In this document: one piece after another, positions 27,544 through 35,570 of the stretch
Layout of the letters: every line of letters begins with the position of its first letter
Numbering within the stretch: the first letter of the stretch is position 1
Source of the DNA: Arthrobacter citreus
GTDB taxonomy: Bacteria > Actinomycetota > Actinomycetes > Actinomycetales > Micrococcaceae
Direction: 5' to 3'
DNA: 64,000 nucleotides
Assembly (NCBI RefSeq): GCF_038405225.1
Contig: NZ_CP151657.1
Span: forward strand, 2,666,001 to 2,730,000
Position numbers and translations under genes: made by a program
Notes under the pieces: model-generated
Told to the model about the DNA's origin: nothing
Database searches by the model: none
The model's input: the letters and a program-made list of their open reading frames with translations, nothing else

Positions 27544-29123
27544 GTTCCCAATGCCACGGGGCTCCGCTCATGCGGCGCGACTGGGACGCTCAGCACCAGG
27601 GGCATCGTGCCGACGCTGCTTGCTATATAAGGTGCAATTCGGTCAATATCCTCGGGGCCGCGAATTTGGATAATTTTGAGCGGCTGGTCCCGGTTCCCGC
27701 TCCACCAGGAGGGTGCGCCGGAAGCATAGTCTTCCGGAGCGAGGTCGAACGATGCCGCTTGCTGCGCGAGCCACCCATGTCCTCCATCATCAAAAACCAC
27801 ATAGACAACGCCAGACTGGCTCAATATCCACGGCTCATGGAGGCAGCGAACGAAGGCACCGTCTCCAGCAAATGCGAAAACCGTGTTAAAGGCTCGGGTG
27901 CGCGCCAGAGCCGCGGCAGCGGGAACACTGGCCCCGAGCGTCGTCTGCTCCGACAAAGCCAGTACGGTGGTGTCGTCCGGAAGCGAGAGAATGGGCCAGA
28001 GGTAGGCCCAGATATCGGTTGCACCGTTTTCGAAGGTCACCGCAGAGCCAGGCGTGATCAGTTCCCCTATTCGACCAATAATCCCGGCTACACGCTCCGA
28101 TGCATGAATTTCCTCTGCCCAGCTGAGGGTCATTTTCCGGGCCTGCACCCAATCGTCTTTCCACGACGGACAGTGCAGTATCTCAACGTCCGGTTTCCAA
28201 TCGCCGACCTCGACCTTGCGTCGAACTACTGTCCGCCCCGGCCAGACTTCGGTGCTTCGTTCTAAGGCGACTTGAAGAATAGGGAGACTTTCAGGAACAA
28301 ACTCAAGGGCAGTCTCCTCCAACTCGGTCCCCAGTGCGATCATGATGTCTGCCTTGGAGTACAGGGACCGAACCGACGAATGGGAATACAACCCCGCGAC
28401 GCCGAGGAAATGCTCGTGGTTCTCGTCTATTAGCCCGCGGCCACTGGCAGTTACCAGGACTGGTGCATCCCAGAGCTCGATGAGCTCGCGAACACGCTCC
28501 CGGTGTTGGCGGCAACCCCCTCCCAGAACCACCACGGGTCGGGAAAAGTGCTGATGGAGGGTATCAACCGCATTGTCCCGAGGCCGAGGTGAGCCACAGC
28601 TGCCCAGGGCGTCCGCGCTCATGACCGCCTTTTCGTCTTCTTCAGGAATGAGTATTGCGACGGGGCCGGGAGGTGCCTCCACTGCAACGGCCACGGCCTC
28701 CTGAACAATGCCGGGATGCCATTCCAGAACGCTTTTACAGGCCGGCTCCAGCAAAGCACGCTGATTGAGCCACTGGAAGGAGAGTTCGGGAACCGCCGCT
28801 GCGCTGTGTGACTGGGCCAAGAGGATAATTGGCGCTCCCTGGCTTCGAGCCTCCACAAGGGCGGGGATGCAGGCTGCCGTTCCAGGTCCTCTGCCAACAA
28901 CTGCAACTCCAGGGCCTTCCCCTGACATTGCCTGGCCGGCAGCTGCGTAAACAGCGGTGCGTTGCTCACGAGTTACCACTACTTCCAAACCACCATTTTG
29001 CAGGGCAGTTGCTGCTTCCATCGAGTCATCAGGGAGGCCGTAAACCCTTGTCACCGAGAGGCGTGAAAGGTCGGCCGCCACTTCCTGCCAAGGGCCGCCG
29101 CCCGTGCGGTGTTCTGCGTTCAA
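27537..29123 (-). CDS. thiamine-diphosphate-dependent enzyme (acetolactate synthase-like)
   Basis: A 528-residue three-domain protein: a PYR domain with the activating glutamate (Glu53, REQRTAVYAAAGQA), a central domain (about 190-320) and a PP domain with the cofactor motif GDGAFVR (420-426) running to DDGGHG (446-451). Start is TTG 29123 with a GAGGTG site, overlapping the previous stop as TTGA. The family performs decarboxylation and carboligation of 2-keto acids. Placed between an acid-activating/reducing fusion and a flavoprotein, it could join an aldehyde with a keto acid or acyl unit to make an acyloin; this is inference. Confidence 0.8.
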   Translation of the reverse strand: MNAEHRTGGGPWQEVAADLSRLSVTRVYGLPDDSMEAATALQNGGLEVVVTREQRTAVYAAAGQAMSGEGPGVAVVGRGPGTAACIPALVEARSQGAPIILLAQSHSAAAVPELSFQWLNQRALLEPACKSVLEWHPGIVQEAVAVAVEAPPGPVAILIPEEDEKAVMSADALGSCGSPRPRDNAVDTLHQHFSRPVVVLGGGCRQHRERVRELIELWDAPVLVTASGRGLIDENHEHFLGVAGLYSHSSVRSLYSKADIMIALGTELEETALEFVPESLPILQVALERSTEVWPGRTVVRRKVEVGDWKPDVEILHCPSWKDDWVQARKMTLSWAEEIHASERVAGIIGRIGELITPGSAVTFENGATDIWAYLWPILSLPDDTTVLALSEQTTLGASVPAAAALARTRAFNTVFAFAGDGAFVRCLHEPWILSQSGVVYVVFDDGGHGWLAQQAASFDLAPEDYASGAPSWWSGNRDQPLKIIQIRGPEDIDRIAPYIASSVGTMPLVLSVPVAPHERSPVALGTW

Positions 29124-31750
29124 GAGAGCACCTCATGTCTCATCAGGCGGCTTTGAGCACTCTGCTGTTCCCCGGGATCAGTTAAGTACTGTGCATATTC
29201 GGCACAGACCCGGGAAAGGAGCAGGGGCTGGGGGTCGGCTGTTCCGCGGGTATACACGGTGGAGGACAACGCACCCTTGCCGCCCATCGGCAAACGGGGT
29301 TCATCAACATCAACGAGCGTACGGTCCACGGAGACGGTCATGCGGCTCCGGAACCAGCTTCTCAGCGTCTTCGTCGTTCCATACAGCGAAGCCCCCATCC
29401 ACCGCAAACGATAGTGGTCTGAGGTGAGGAGCTCCCTCACCTCCTCCTCTCGCCGATATACGACTATGTGGAAGATGGGCGCGAAGATTTCGGCAATCTC
29501 CGGTCGCTCGTTAATGCTCCATCGGCAGACCGTGGGAGTGACTGAAGCCTTAATCAGGTCTACCTGGCCTCCGTGCTGGACTCTCGATGAGTTCTCCCAC
29601 AAATGGGCCACAACACTCTGCATAACATCCCGTTCCAGAGGGGGCACGCATCCTTCGGAGACTGCTGTCCGCTGGCGGATCGCTTCAGCGAGCCCGAGCG
29701 AGAAATCTCGCTCCATGTCCTCATGGACGAACACCACGTCCGGCCCGAAGCAGTCCTGGCCGCCGTTGAGCATACGCATCCGCACGACGTCGCGCACTGC
29801 CCGTCCCACATCTGCGTCTTTACCGACAACAAAAGGGTTAGTGCCCTGGCCATAAAATGCGAGCACCTGCCCCGGCTCCAGCCCCTGAACCACCTTGGCT
29901 GCATTCGAATGCCGGCCGGTAAAGACAACCAGCCCTGCCTGTCCCTGACGCAGTTCAGCGAATTTCTCTTGGGAGCACTCTTCCAGATCGATGTCCAAGC
30001 GATGGACATCCGACAAAAGCTCGTGGACCATGCGGGTCGCTTCAGTGGCCCGGCTGGAGGGCCGGAGTACGATACTTCCGCACCACAACGCGGGAATCAT
30101 CGCATAAAGCACATAAGAGTAAAGAACCACGTTCGAAGGCATGTAGGCCCATGCACGTTCGACACGTGCCGGCCCTTCAAGGGCTACTTCGAAGCGTGCG
30201 GTGTCGAGTCCCTGGATGGCCCCGTCGACTTCAAGCTCTGCGGATTCGGCTGACTGATATGTCGAGAGGAGAGCGATGATCCTCAGGCGCTCGGTCCGCA
30301 GGAAACGGCTTGTTCTCTCCAATGACATCTCGATCGCACTCGGCGGACGACTCGATTGTTCGAGGGCGCGGGCTATCCTGGATCGGTCCACCTTTCCGGA
30401 CCCGAGGCGCGGATACCGGTCAAGGCAGATTACGGTGTCCGGCAGGTCAGTCAGCGTCTCCGTTGAGCGTATGCTCCGCCACCAATGCGTTTTCCCCAGC
30501 CGCTCCGCGTCTTCTATGACTGCCGCGATTCGTGTGCCCCGCCCAGTCTCGTAAGGAATGACCATGGCCGGGGTACCGGCCTGCCGTAGTGAATCTTCGA
30601 GCCTGGCGGGGTAGACCACCAAGCCTCGTCGATGAACAGCGTTTCCGCGGCCGGCAACGTACAGTCGCCCCTCATGGATCTTCGCAACATCACCGGAGTT
30701 CCAATCAATGCCCGCTTTTTCGTGGCGAACGCGCAAAAGCCCGTATTCGCCGGGAGCAACAGGAAATCCTTGAGGGCTGGTCACTGTAAGGTCGAACCCC
30801 TCCAACACCACAAGCCCGTTTTCTGGGTCCATCGGGTTTGCCAGTGCAATGTTCCCCGCTTCGGTCGAGCCGTAGCCATCGACCAGGGGACATCCCAGAA
30901 CGCTGCGGATGAGTTCCAAGCTGGAACGGTCCGTCGGTGATCCCCCGACCCCGGTTTGGCGCCAACGGTCAACTATGTCTCGACCGATTTTTCCGTCGAT
31001 GACGAGATCGGTGATCTTAAGATAGAGATCCGGAGCCGATTCGACGACCGTCACTCCAAACCGCCCGCCTAAGCGGACGCTTTCCGATATCCGTAATACG
31101 GATCCGATGACAACGCTGGATCCGACAAGGATCGCTTGGATGAGTACCGAGAGACCATATTGGTGGCTTAAGGGAACGAGGGGAAGAACGACGTCGTCCC
31201 GTCGATATTGCAGGACCTCTTGGCTCACGCGAAGGTTCTCCAAGAATGCCCGGGGATTTCGCGACACCGCCTTCGGCGCCCCTGTGGAACCCGAGCTCAT
31301 CATGATGAGTCCATCGGGTAGATCCAGCCAACTTTGCGAGAACAGCGCGATTAGAGGCGAGGTTCCCTTGCCGGAATCTTGCGGAGTCCCGCCTTCGTGG
31401 AGCCCGTGGGCACCTGGTTCAAGATGCACAAGGTCCCGGAAAGTAACTGAAGCGTTCCCGTTTCTCTTCGTTCGTTCGGTCAAGGTCAGGACGGTATGGA
31501 TCGATGAGGAGGGGCGCACATTTTCACGACTGGCGTCTATTAGAAGTATGCGTGCACCCAGGTGAGCGAGAGCGAAGAAGCTCGCAACGGCTTCAACCGT
31601 CTCGTTCATTTCGAGCGCAACCACGTCTCCGGCTGAAACGCCCAGCTGCCGGAGGGACTTGCTCGCCTCACGGGCGGTGAGAGCGAGGTTCGGGTAGGAG
31701 CACTGCACCCGGCGGCTGTAGATGCTGGGGCACGAAGGCTTAGGTTCCAC
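29120..31750 (-). CDS. adenylation (AMP-ligase)-aldehyde dehydrogenase fusion
   Basis: An 876-residue fusion starting at GTG 31750. Residues 1-460 are an acyl-adenylate enzyme with SGSTGAPK (153-160), YGSTEAG (293-299), GD at 353-354 and Lys453 in LGSGKVDR. Residues about 500-876 resemble an aldehyde dehydrogenase, with MPSN at 537-540 and the catalytic Cys667 in NGGQDC. At the place where hydrolytic dehydrogenases have their general-base Glu (LELGG-NP), this protein reads AFYGQGTNP, so Glu is missing. That favours acyl reduction to aldehyde or acyl transfer over aldehyde oxidation. No carrier domain is present between the halves. The acid substrate is unknown. Confidence 0.75.
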   Translation of the reverse strand: MEPKPSCPSIYSRRVQCSYPNLALTAREASKSLRQLGVSAGDVVALEMNETVEAVASFFALAHLGARILLIDASRENVRPSSSIHTVLTLTERTKRNGNASVTFRDLVHLEPGAHGLHEGGTPQDSGKGTSPLIALFSQSWLDLPDGLIMMSSGSTGAPKAVSRNPRAFLENLRVSQEVLQYRRDDVVLPLVPLSHQYGLSVLIQAILVGSSVVIGSVLRISESVRLGGRFGVTVVESAPDLYLKITDLVIDGKIGRDIVDRWRQTGVGGSPTDRSSLELIRSVLGCPLVDGYGSTEAGNIALANPMDPENGLVVLEGFDLTVTSPQGFPVAPGEYGLLRVRHEKAGIDWNSGDVAKIHEGRLYVAGRGNAVHRRGLVVYPARLEDSLRQAGTPAMVIPYETGRGTRIAAVIEDAERLGKTHWWRSIRSTETLTDLPDTVICLDRYPRLGSGKVDRSRIARALEQSSRPPSAIEMSLERTSRFLRTERLRIIALLSTYQSAESAELEVDGAIQGLDTARFEVALEGPARVERAWAYMPSNVVLYSYVLYAMIPALWCGSIVLRPSSRATEATRMVHELLSDVHRLDIDLEECSQEKFAELRQGQAGLVVFTGRHSNAAKVVQGLEPGQVLAFYGQGTNPFVVGKDADVGRAVRDVVRMRMLNGGQDCFGPDVVFVHEDMERDFSLGLAEAIRQRTAVSEGCVPPLERDVMQSVVAHLWENSSRVQHGGQVDLIKASVTPTVCRWSINERPEIAEIFAPIFHIVVYRREEEVRELLTSDHYRLRWMGASLYGTTKTLRSWFRSRMTVSVDRTLVDVDEPRLPMGGKGALSSTVYTRGTADPQPLLLSRVCAEYAQYLTDPGEQQSAQSRLMRHEVLS

Positions 31751-31804
31751 GAGACTCTCTTACGTTTTCAGGTCATCCGGAGTAAGAAGATTGGTAGGGA
31801 GCGT

Positions 31805-31842
31805 GGATCACGGCGGGCGGCGATGGCCGCCCGCCGTGATCC
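31805..31842 (-). terminator. strong hairpin directly after the lanthipeptide precursor gene
   Basis: A perfect 16-bp GC-rich stem (31805-31820 with 31827-31842) and six-base loop begins 8 bases after the precursor stop. The RNA continues with no clear U run, toward the next gene at 31750. It is likely a partial terminator or a 3' stabilising structure that raises precursor mRNA over the enzymes. Confidence 0.75.
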
Positions 31843-31850
31843 AGCCACAA

Positions 31851-31934
31851 TCAGCAGCCGTTGCTGATCGTCGAACCGAGGTCAAGTGCCTCGCTTTCAG
31901 CGTTCTCGAATTTCTGAAGTTCCAAGATGTTCAT
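31851..31934 (-). CDS. lanA: class III lanthipeptide (lipolanthine-like) precursor peptide
   Basis: A 27-residue peptide read from ATG 31934, four bases after a strong AAAGGAGG site; the longer 61-residue frame from 32036 lacks such a site and starts inside lanKC. The leader begins MNILELQKFE, holding the class III recognition pattern (Ile/Leu-x-x-Leu-Gln). The peptide ends in ALDLGSTISNGC: Ser21-x-x-Ser24-x-x-Cys27, the labionin-type Ser/Ser/Cys spacing, with Cys as the very last residue as in lipolanthines. LanKC next door would phosphorylate and dehydrate both serines and add the Cys thiol, giving one crosslinked ring pair. The cleavage site is unknown; the core may be 8-12 residues. Confidence 0.88.
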   Translation of the reverse strand: MNILELQKFENAESEALDLGSTISNGC

Positions 31935-31977
31935 GTCTCCTCCTTTCGGGATTTCGGTGGCCGAAGGCCGATGGGAC

Positions 31978-32014
31978 GCGCCGATCGGCGCGCCTTCCGC
32001 AGCATCAAGCTGCG
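31978..32014. other. palindromes between lanKC and the precursor gene
   Basis: The 86-bp gap after lanKC holds a perfect 14-bp palindrome GCGCCGATCGGCGC (31978-31991) and a hairpin CGCAGC/GCTGCG (31998-32003 with 32009-32014). These may pause or process the transcript between synthetase and precursor, allowing separate dosage. Confidence 0.45.
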
Positions 32015-32020
32015 AAATCT

Positions 32021-34459
32021 TCAGTCGGAGTGACACGCTCCGAAAAGAATTGAGAGGCCGCGCCAGGAAGGCCGGGGCGTGCCGTCGAGCTTTGACTCGA
32101 CGGCTGACCAGCCTGCGGTGCCGGTCAGCAGGTCGCCGCTCACCCGGTTTCCGCCGCGCCCTGCCAGGGCCAAGCCATAGGGTGTCCGCACCAGGTGATT
32201 CCGCATTCGTTCCCTCTGGCAGCGAATCTCAGCGGCGTAGGATGTGCCGGTGAGCTCGCCGAGCCAGACAAGCCCGGCGATGAGACCCGCCCTTCCCTCG
32301 CCGGCCCCACCGTCGAGGACCAGCGGATAAGCGGCTGCGGCAGCTAAGGGGCGCCACTGTTCAGCGGGAAGTCCGAGATCAGCCATTGCCACGGCAAGAC
32401 CGACGCTCCCCGTTCCGAGATAGGGAAGAAGGCGTTTGCCTATTCGCAGCTGGGCGCCATTTTCCTGCTGGACAACTGCAGAACGATCCTCCGTAATCAG
32501 GGCGTGTGCTGTATCTCGGAAACCGCCAGCGTCTCCAATTCTTCGCTCCAGGTTCATGAGTGTCCGAGCAGTGCCAGCACCTCCGCTTTCAAGTCCAGGT
32601 GTGCGGTTCTGGGAGGAACCCGGCCAGACCGCGACGATCCTCCGCCCCAGTTCCTCCGCCGCTTCTGTCCTGCCCAGCACCAGGGCCGAGGCCAGGATCC
32701 CTGCCAGTCCCGTACTCAGTGAGACGTCCGTGCATCCGGCGGCAGACTCAAGCGCGCGGTCAAAGACGGTTTCAGCAAGCGTCTTTCTTCCTAACAGATG
32801 GGCACAAACGGCGATCCCGCTCCAACCGAACCAGAGCCCCGGTTCATCCGAAGCCGCATTCTCGGCTGACTGCTCCCACCGGTCGACAGCCAGGCCCCAC
32901 GAACCGCAGCCATGAGCGTCCAAGAGGTGCCCGCCCCGCCCTACAGCTAGCCCGAGCGATGCCAGTATTCCGCGATGGCTTAAGGCGTCGAGGGGGATAG
33001 CCCGCGAGCTGTCCTCCAGGCGGCGAGCACTCCAGTCTCTGCCGTCATGGATGTCCTGAGCGGTGTGCAGCTGCAGCCGGGGTAAAGCCTTCTCCGCGGC
33101 GGTACATGCGGCCTCCGCCTGATCCCCGTACATCGACCTGGTCTCAGCGATGAGCTGCTCGGCACAGGTATGGTCAAGGTGCACCGTCCCGCCCCACCCC
33201 GGATTGAGCATCCAGTGGGACATAACGTCCAGGGCGGCCATGTCAGTCTCACTCGCGATACCCTCACGAGTGAGGAACCCGGGGCAGCCGTTTGGTGGCC
33301 GCCCGGTGGTCGAGGCGGGACTCGACTGCTCAAAGTCTATGAGGCTGATTTGAAGGTCGGGAGACACGAGGACATTCCCCGGATGGAGGTCGTTGTGTGC
33401 AATACCGCGGGCGTGGAGGAGCGCGAGGAGGTCCCTGAGCCCACGGTCAATTTTCGAACAAAGGCGAAGATAGGAATCAAACGCTTCAGGCGAGCTTCTC
33501 CCCTGAAGCGCGGGATGATGCCTGGCGACCCAAGAGCGGAGCGGGACACCGTCAAGCCTGCTGGTGACGAGGAACCGGTGGGCGCCAATGTCTTTGAGTT
33601 CGAACTTCTCCGGGATCCCCTGAACCCCCCGGAGCATCTCCAAAGTTTTGGCCTCGCAAGCTAGCCGCTCTGCGGCTGGTACTTGGCCGGGACGCTCATC
33701 GATCGCTTGCCTGGCTTCCTTGATAATCACCTCGCGGTCTCCCCTGAGCCCCACGTAAACCCCGCCGGCTGACGTGATTTGAACAGCACCTGTCACCGTG
33801 ACATCCATGTCGAACATCGGCGGCCGCGGCCGTTGTTCAACTAAGCCCAGTTCAGCCATAGGAAGAGAAGCGGTGGAAGCCGGAATTGACCGAACGTCCT
33901 CACGACTCCCCTGGGAGTCCTCCACTAAGAGAATCCGTCGGCCTTCCGGAGTCCATTCCGTCCGGCGTTTGAAAGCACCCCATCGAACAAACACGCTGGA
34001 GTTTTCCGACCACTGGAAATCCGAGAGAACGTGGGGGCCGTTGGACCTAGGGAGCCTTTCGTGAAGGATTTGTGCCAGCTCCTCGAAGGAATCCCGGTGG
34101 GGATACAAGACAGCGAACTTACCGCTTGCAGATCGTGGCGCCCATTTAGAGTTGAAGGCAGCCAGGAGTGCGCTCGAGCAAAGGTGCTTGAAGCTGACTT
34201 CATGTTCTCGACATATGTCCGTCACTGTTCTGAGGACGGCGTGTGAGCTGCTGACTCCACTCGAGACGTGGATCTTCCAGCCATCTGCCAGGCTCTGGAA
34301 GTCATCTGTCAGGTGGGTGCGCCACACTCCGTTCGTCGCTGATGCGTGAGCGCCGCCAGGTTGCCAGTCTGCAAATGTCTCCACCCATTCGGGCGCCCAT
34401 GCTGAGGGTGGTAGGGATTCAACCCGGTCGGCCAGAGTGAAGAGGGAAAGTACGCTCAT
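32021..34459 (-). CDS. lanKC: class III lanthipeptide synthetase LanKC
   Basis: An 812-residue three-domain enzyme. The N-terminal lyase domain (about 1-210) carries SASGKFAVLYP (110-120). The Ser/Thr-kinase domain (about 220-480) has Lys247 (VIIKEAR), HNDLHPGN (355-362, catalytic Asp357 and Asn362) and metal Asp375 in IDFE. The C-terminal LanC-like cyclase domain (about 500-812) shows no clear zinc-binding Cys/His set, as is normal for class III. It phosphorylates Ser, eliminates phosphate and cyclises, acting on the 27-residue peptide encoded downstream. It overlaps the GNAT gene by four bases (ATGA). The length is close to that of other LanKC proteins (about 800-900). Confidence 0.92.
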   Translation of the reverse strand: MSVLSLFTLADRVESLPPSAWAPEWVETFADWQPGGAHASATNGVWRTHLTDDFQSLADGWKIHVSSGVSSSHAVLRTVTDICREHEVSFKHLCSSALLAAFNSKWAPRSASGKFAVLYPHRDSFEELAQILHERLPRSNGPHVLSDFQWSENSSVFVRWGAFKRRTEWTPEGRRILLVEDSQGSREDVRSIPASTASLPMAELGLVEQRPRPPMFDMDVTVTGAVQITSAGGVYVGLRGDREVIIKEARQAIDERPGQVPAAERLACEAKTLEMLRGVQGIPEKFELKDIGAHRFLVTSRLDGVPLRSWVARHHPALQGRSSPEAFDSYLRLCSKIDRGLRDLLALLHARGIAHNDLHPGNVLVSPDLQISLIDFEQSSPASTTGRPPNGCPGFLTREGIASETDMAALDVMSHWMLNPGWGGTVHLDHTCAEQLIAETRSMYGDQAEAACTAAEKALPRLQLHTAQDIHDGRDWSARRLEDSSRAIPLDALSHRGILASLGLAVGRGGHLLDAHGCGSWGLAVDRWEQSAENAASDEPGLWFGWSGIAVCAHLLGRKTLAETVFDRALESAAGCTDVSLSTGLAGILASALVLGRTEAAEELGRRIVAVWPGSSQNRTPGLESGGAGTARTLMNLERRIGDAGGFRDTAHALITEDRSAVVQQENGAQLRIGKRLLPYLGTGSVGLAVAMADLGLPAEQWRPLAAAAAYPLVLDGGAGEGRAGLIAGLVWLGELTGTSYAAEIRCQRERMRNHLVRTPYGLALAGRGGNRVSGDLLTGTAGWSAVESKLDGTPRPSWRGLSILFGACHSD

Positions 34460-35079
34460 CGAGCAAGGACTCCCTCTGACGCCAACTTTTCGAGCAGCCG
34501 TTCCGACCGTTCTCGGAGTTCACCGGAAATCATAGGTACATAAGTGAAAGCCGACTCGGGATGGACCTCAACCGTCAACTGGTCGTACTCAGCACGGGTC
34601 TGCCCCCAGATGAGACAGTCTTCGAAGTTACCGTCGACGTAATAGTGGTCCCGAAGCCGGCCCTCAAGGGTGAAGCCACCCGAAGAAAGAGTGGATATGG
34701 CGAGCGGGTTTACGACGAGCGTCAAAGCGAAGATTTTATTTGCATCGAGTGTCATGAAGAGATGGTCAATCAACCGGGAAGCCGCAAGCGCACCCCGCCC
34801 GGTCTCCCAAAGAGATTCCTCCCCTACGAGGACTGCTACTTCGTAGTTGCGTGGATTCCCCTTTGACGCGAATGTCCCCAGGCCAAAGGGTTGGTCATTC
34901 TCGTCAGCGAACACCAAGAGACGACCCTGCTCGTTCATACTTAGGAGATCACTCGATCTAACGTTCTCACGCAGATCGTTGGTTAATCCCGCGGCTACGC
35001 TCCCAGGCCCAAACCATGAGCTGAGCAATAAGGCCTCTGCATCGCCCTGAATTCGGCGCAGCGTCACCTGTGGCTTCAT
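34456..35079 (-). CDS. GNAT family N-acyltransferase, probable lipopeptide-forming acylase
   Basis: A 207-residue protein of the GNAT fold; the central part (about 55-160) has the ADENDQPFGLGTF strand pair and the RDHYYVDGNFEDCLIWG ending typical of RimJ/RimL-like members, with an extra C-terminal helix of about 40 residues. It is the first gene of the lanKC operon (ATG 35079) and its stop overlaps the lanKC start. In the goadvionin pathway a GNAT protein joins an ACP-bound polyketide to the processed peptide N-terminus; by position and neighbours this protein is a candidate for the same job. A self-resistance acetyltransferase is the main alternative. Confidence 0.78.
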   Translation of the reverse strand: MKPQVTLRRIQGDAEALLLSSWFGPGSVAAGLTNDLRENVRSSDLLSMNEQGRLLVFADENDQPFGLGTFASKGNPRNYEVAVLVGEESLWETGRGALAASRLIDHLFMTLDANKIFALTLVVNPLAISTLSSGGFTLEGRLRDHYYVDGNFEDCLIWGQTRAEYDQLTVEVHPESAFTYVPMISGELRERSERLLEKLASEGVLAR

Positions 35080-35570
35080 CGAATCGTCCCCCGATCGTTC
35101 GAACTGTTCGGGATGACGCTATTCGATATAATCGGGACCCAACATCGTTCCTTGAGATGAAGTGTGCCTACTTCGAATGGCGGAGTTGACACTCAAGCCA
35201 TATGACGGTTGCGCCTGCCTCCGCCTCTCTGTATTTCTGCCCACGCCCCGCAGATATAACGTTCGCCCCTGACAGATTCGCATTGTTATACCGGGTAGGC
35301 CGATGATGGCCATAACCCAGGGGCCCGCCCTCCTCGCTGCATCGACCGGGGATTGGAGCGGGCCTGATTACCCTAAAAGGGCAGGAACTTCAATGCCTAA
35401 CTCCTACTTCCTTTGGACACCCTGCGCCCGCTAACCGGAAGGTAGTACGATAAGCCACCAGATAGGGGTGGCCCCTTTACCAGTTGCCGGCGTTTGGAGT
35501 TTCAACTGCATTCACGTATACAAAACACGGGGGCCGTGTCCGGGACCAGACTCACTGGTAAGGTTCGATA
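35080..35570. promoter_or_regulatory. 491-bp divergent control region between GNAT-lanKC operon and sensor kinase
   Basis: No convincing gene lies here. It must carry the promoters of the biosynthetic operon (minus) and of the two-component genes (plus). A 13-residue plus-strand frame (35393-35434, AGGAAC site) could be a leader peptide but is unsupported. The region is A/T-richer than the average of the window. A/T-rich GATTATATCG near 35127-35136 on the minus strand is a possible -10 area. Confidence 0.4.

Noticed and set aside
31851-32036. 61-residue version of the lanthipeptide precursor
   Set aside because: Its start lies inside the end of lanKC and has no ribosome site, whereas ATG 31934 has AAAGGAGG at good spacing.
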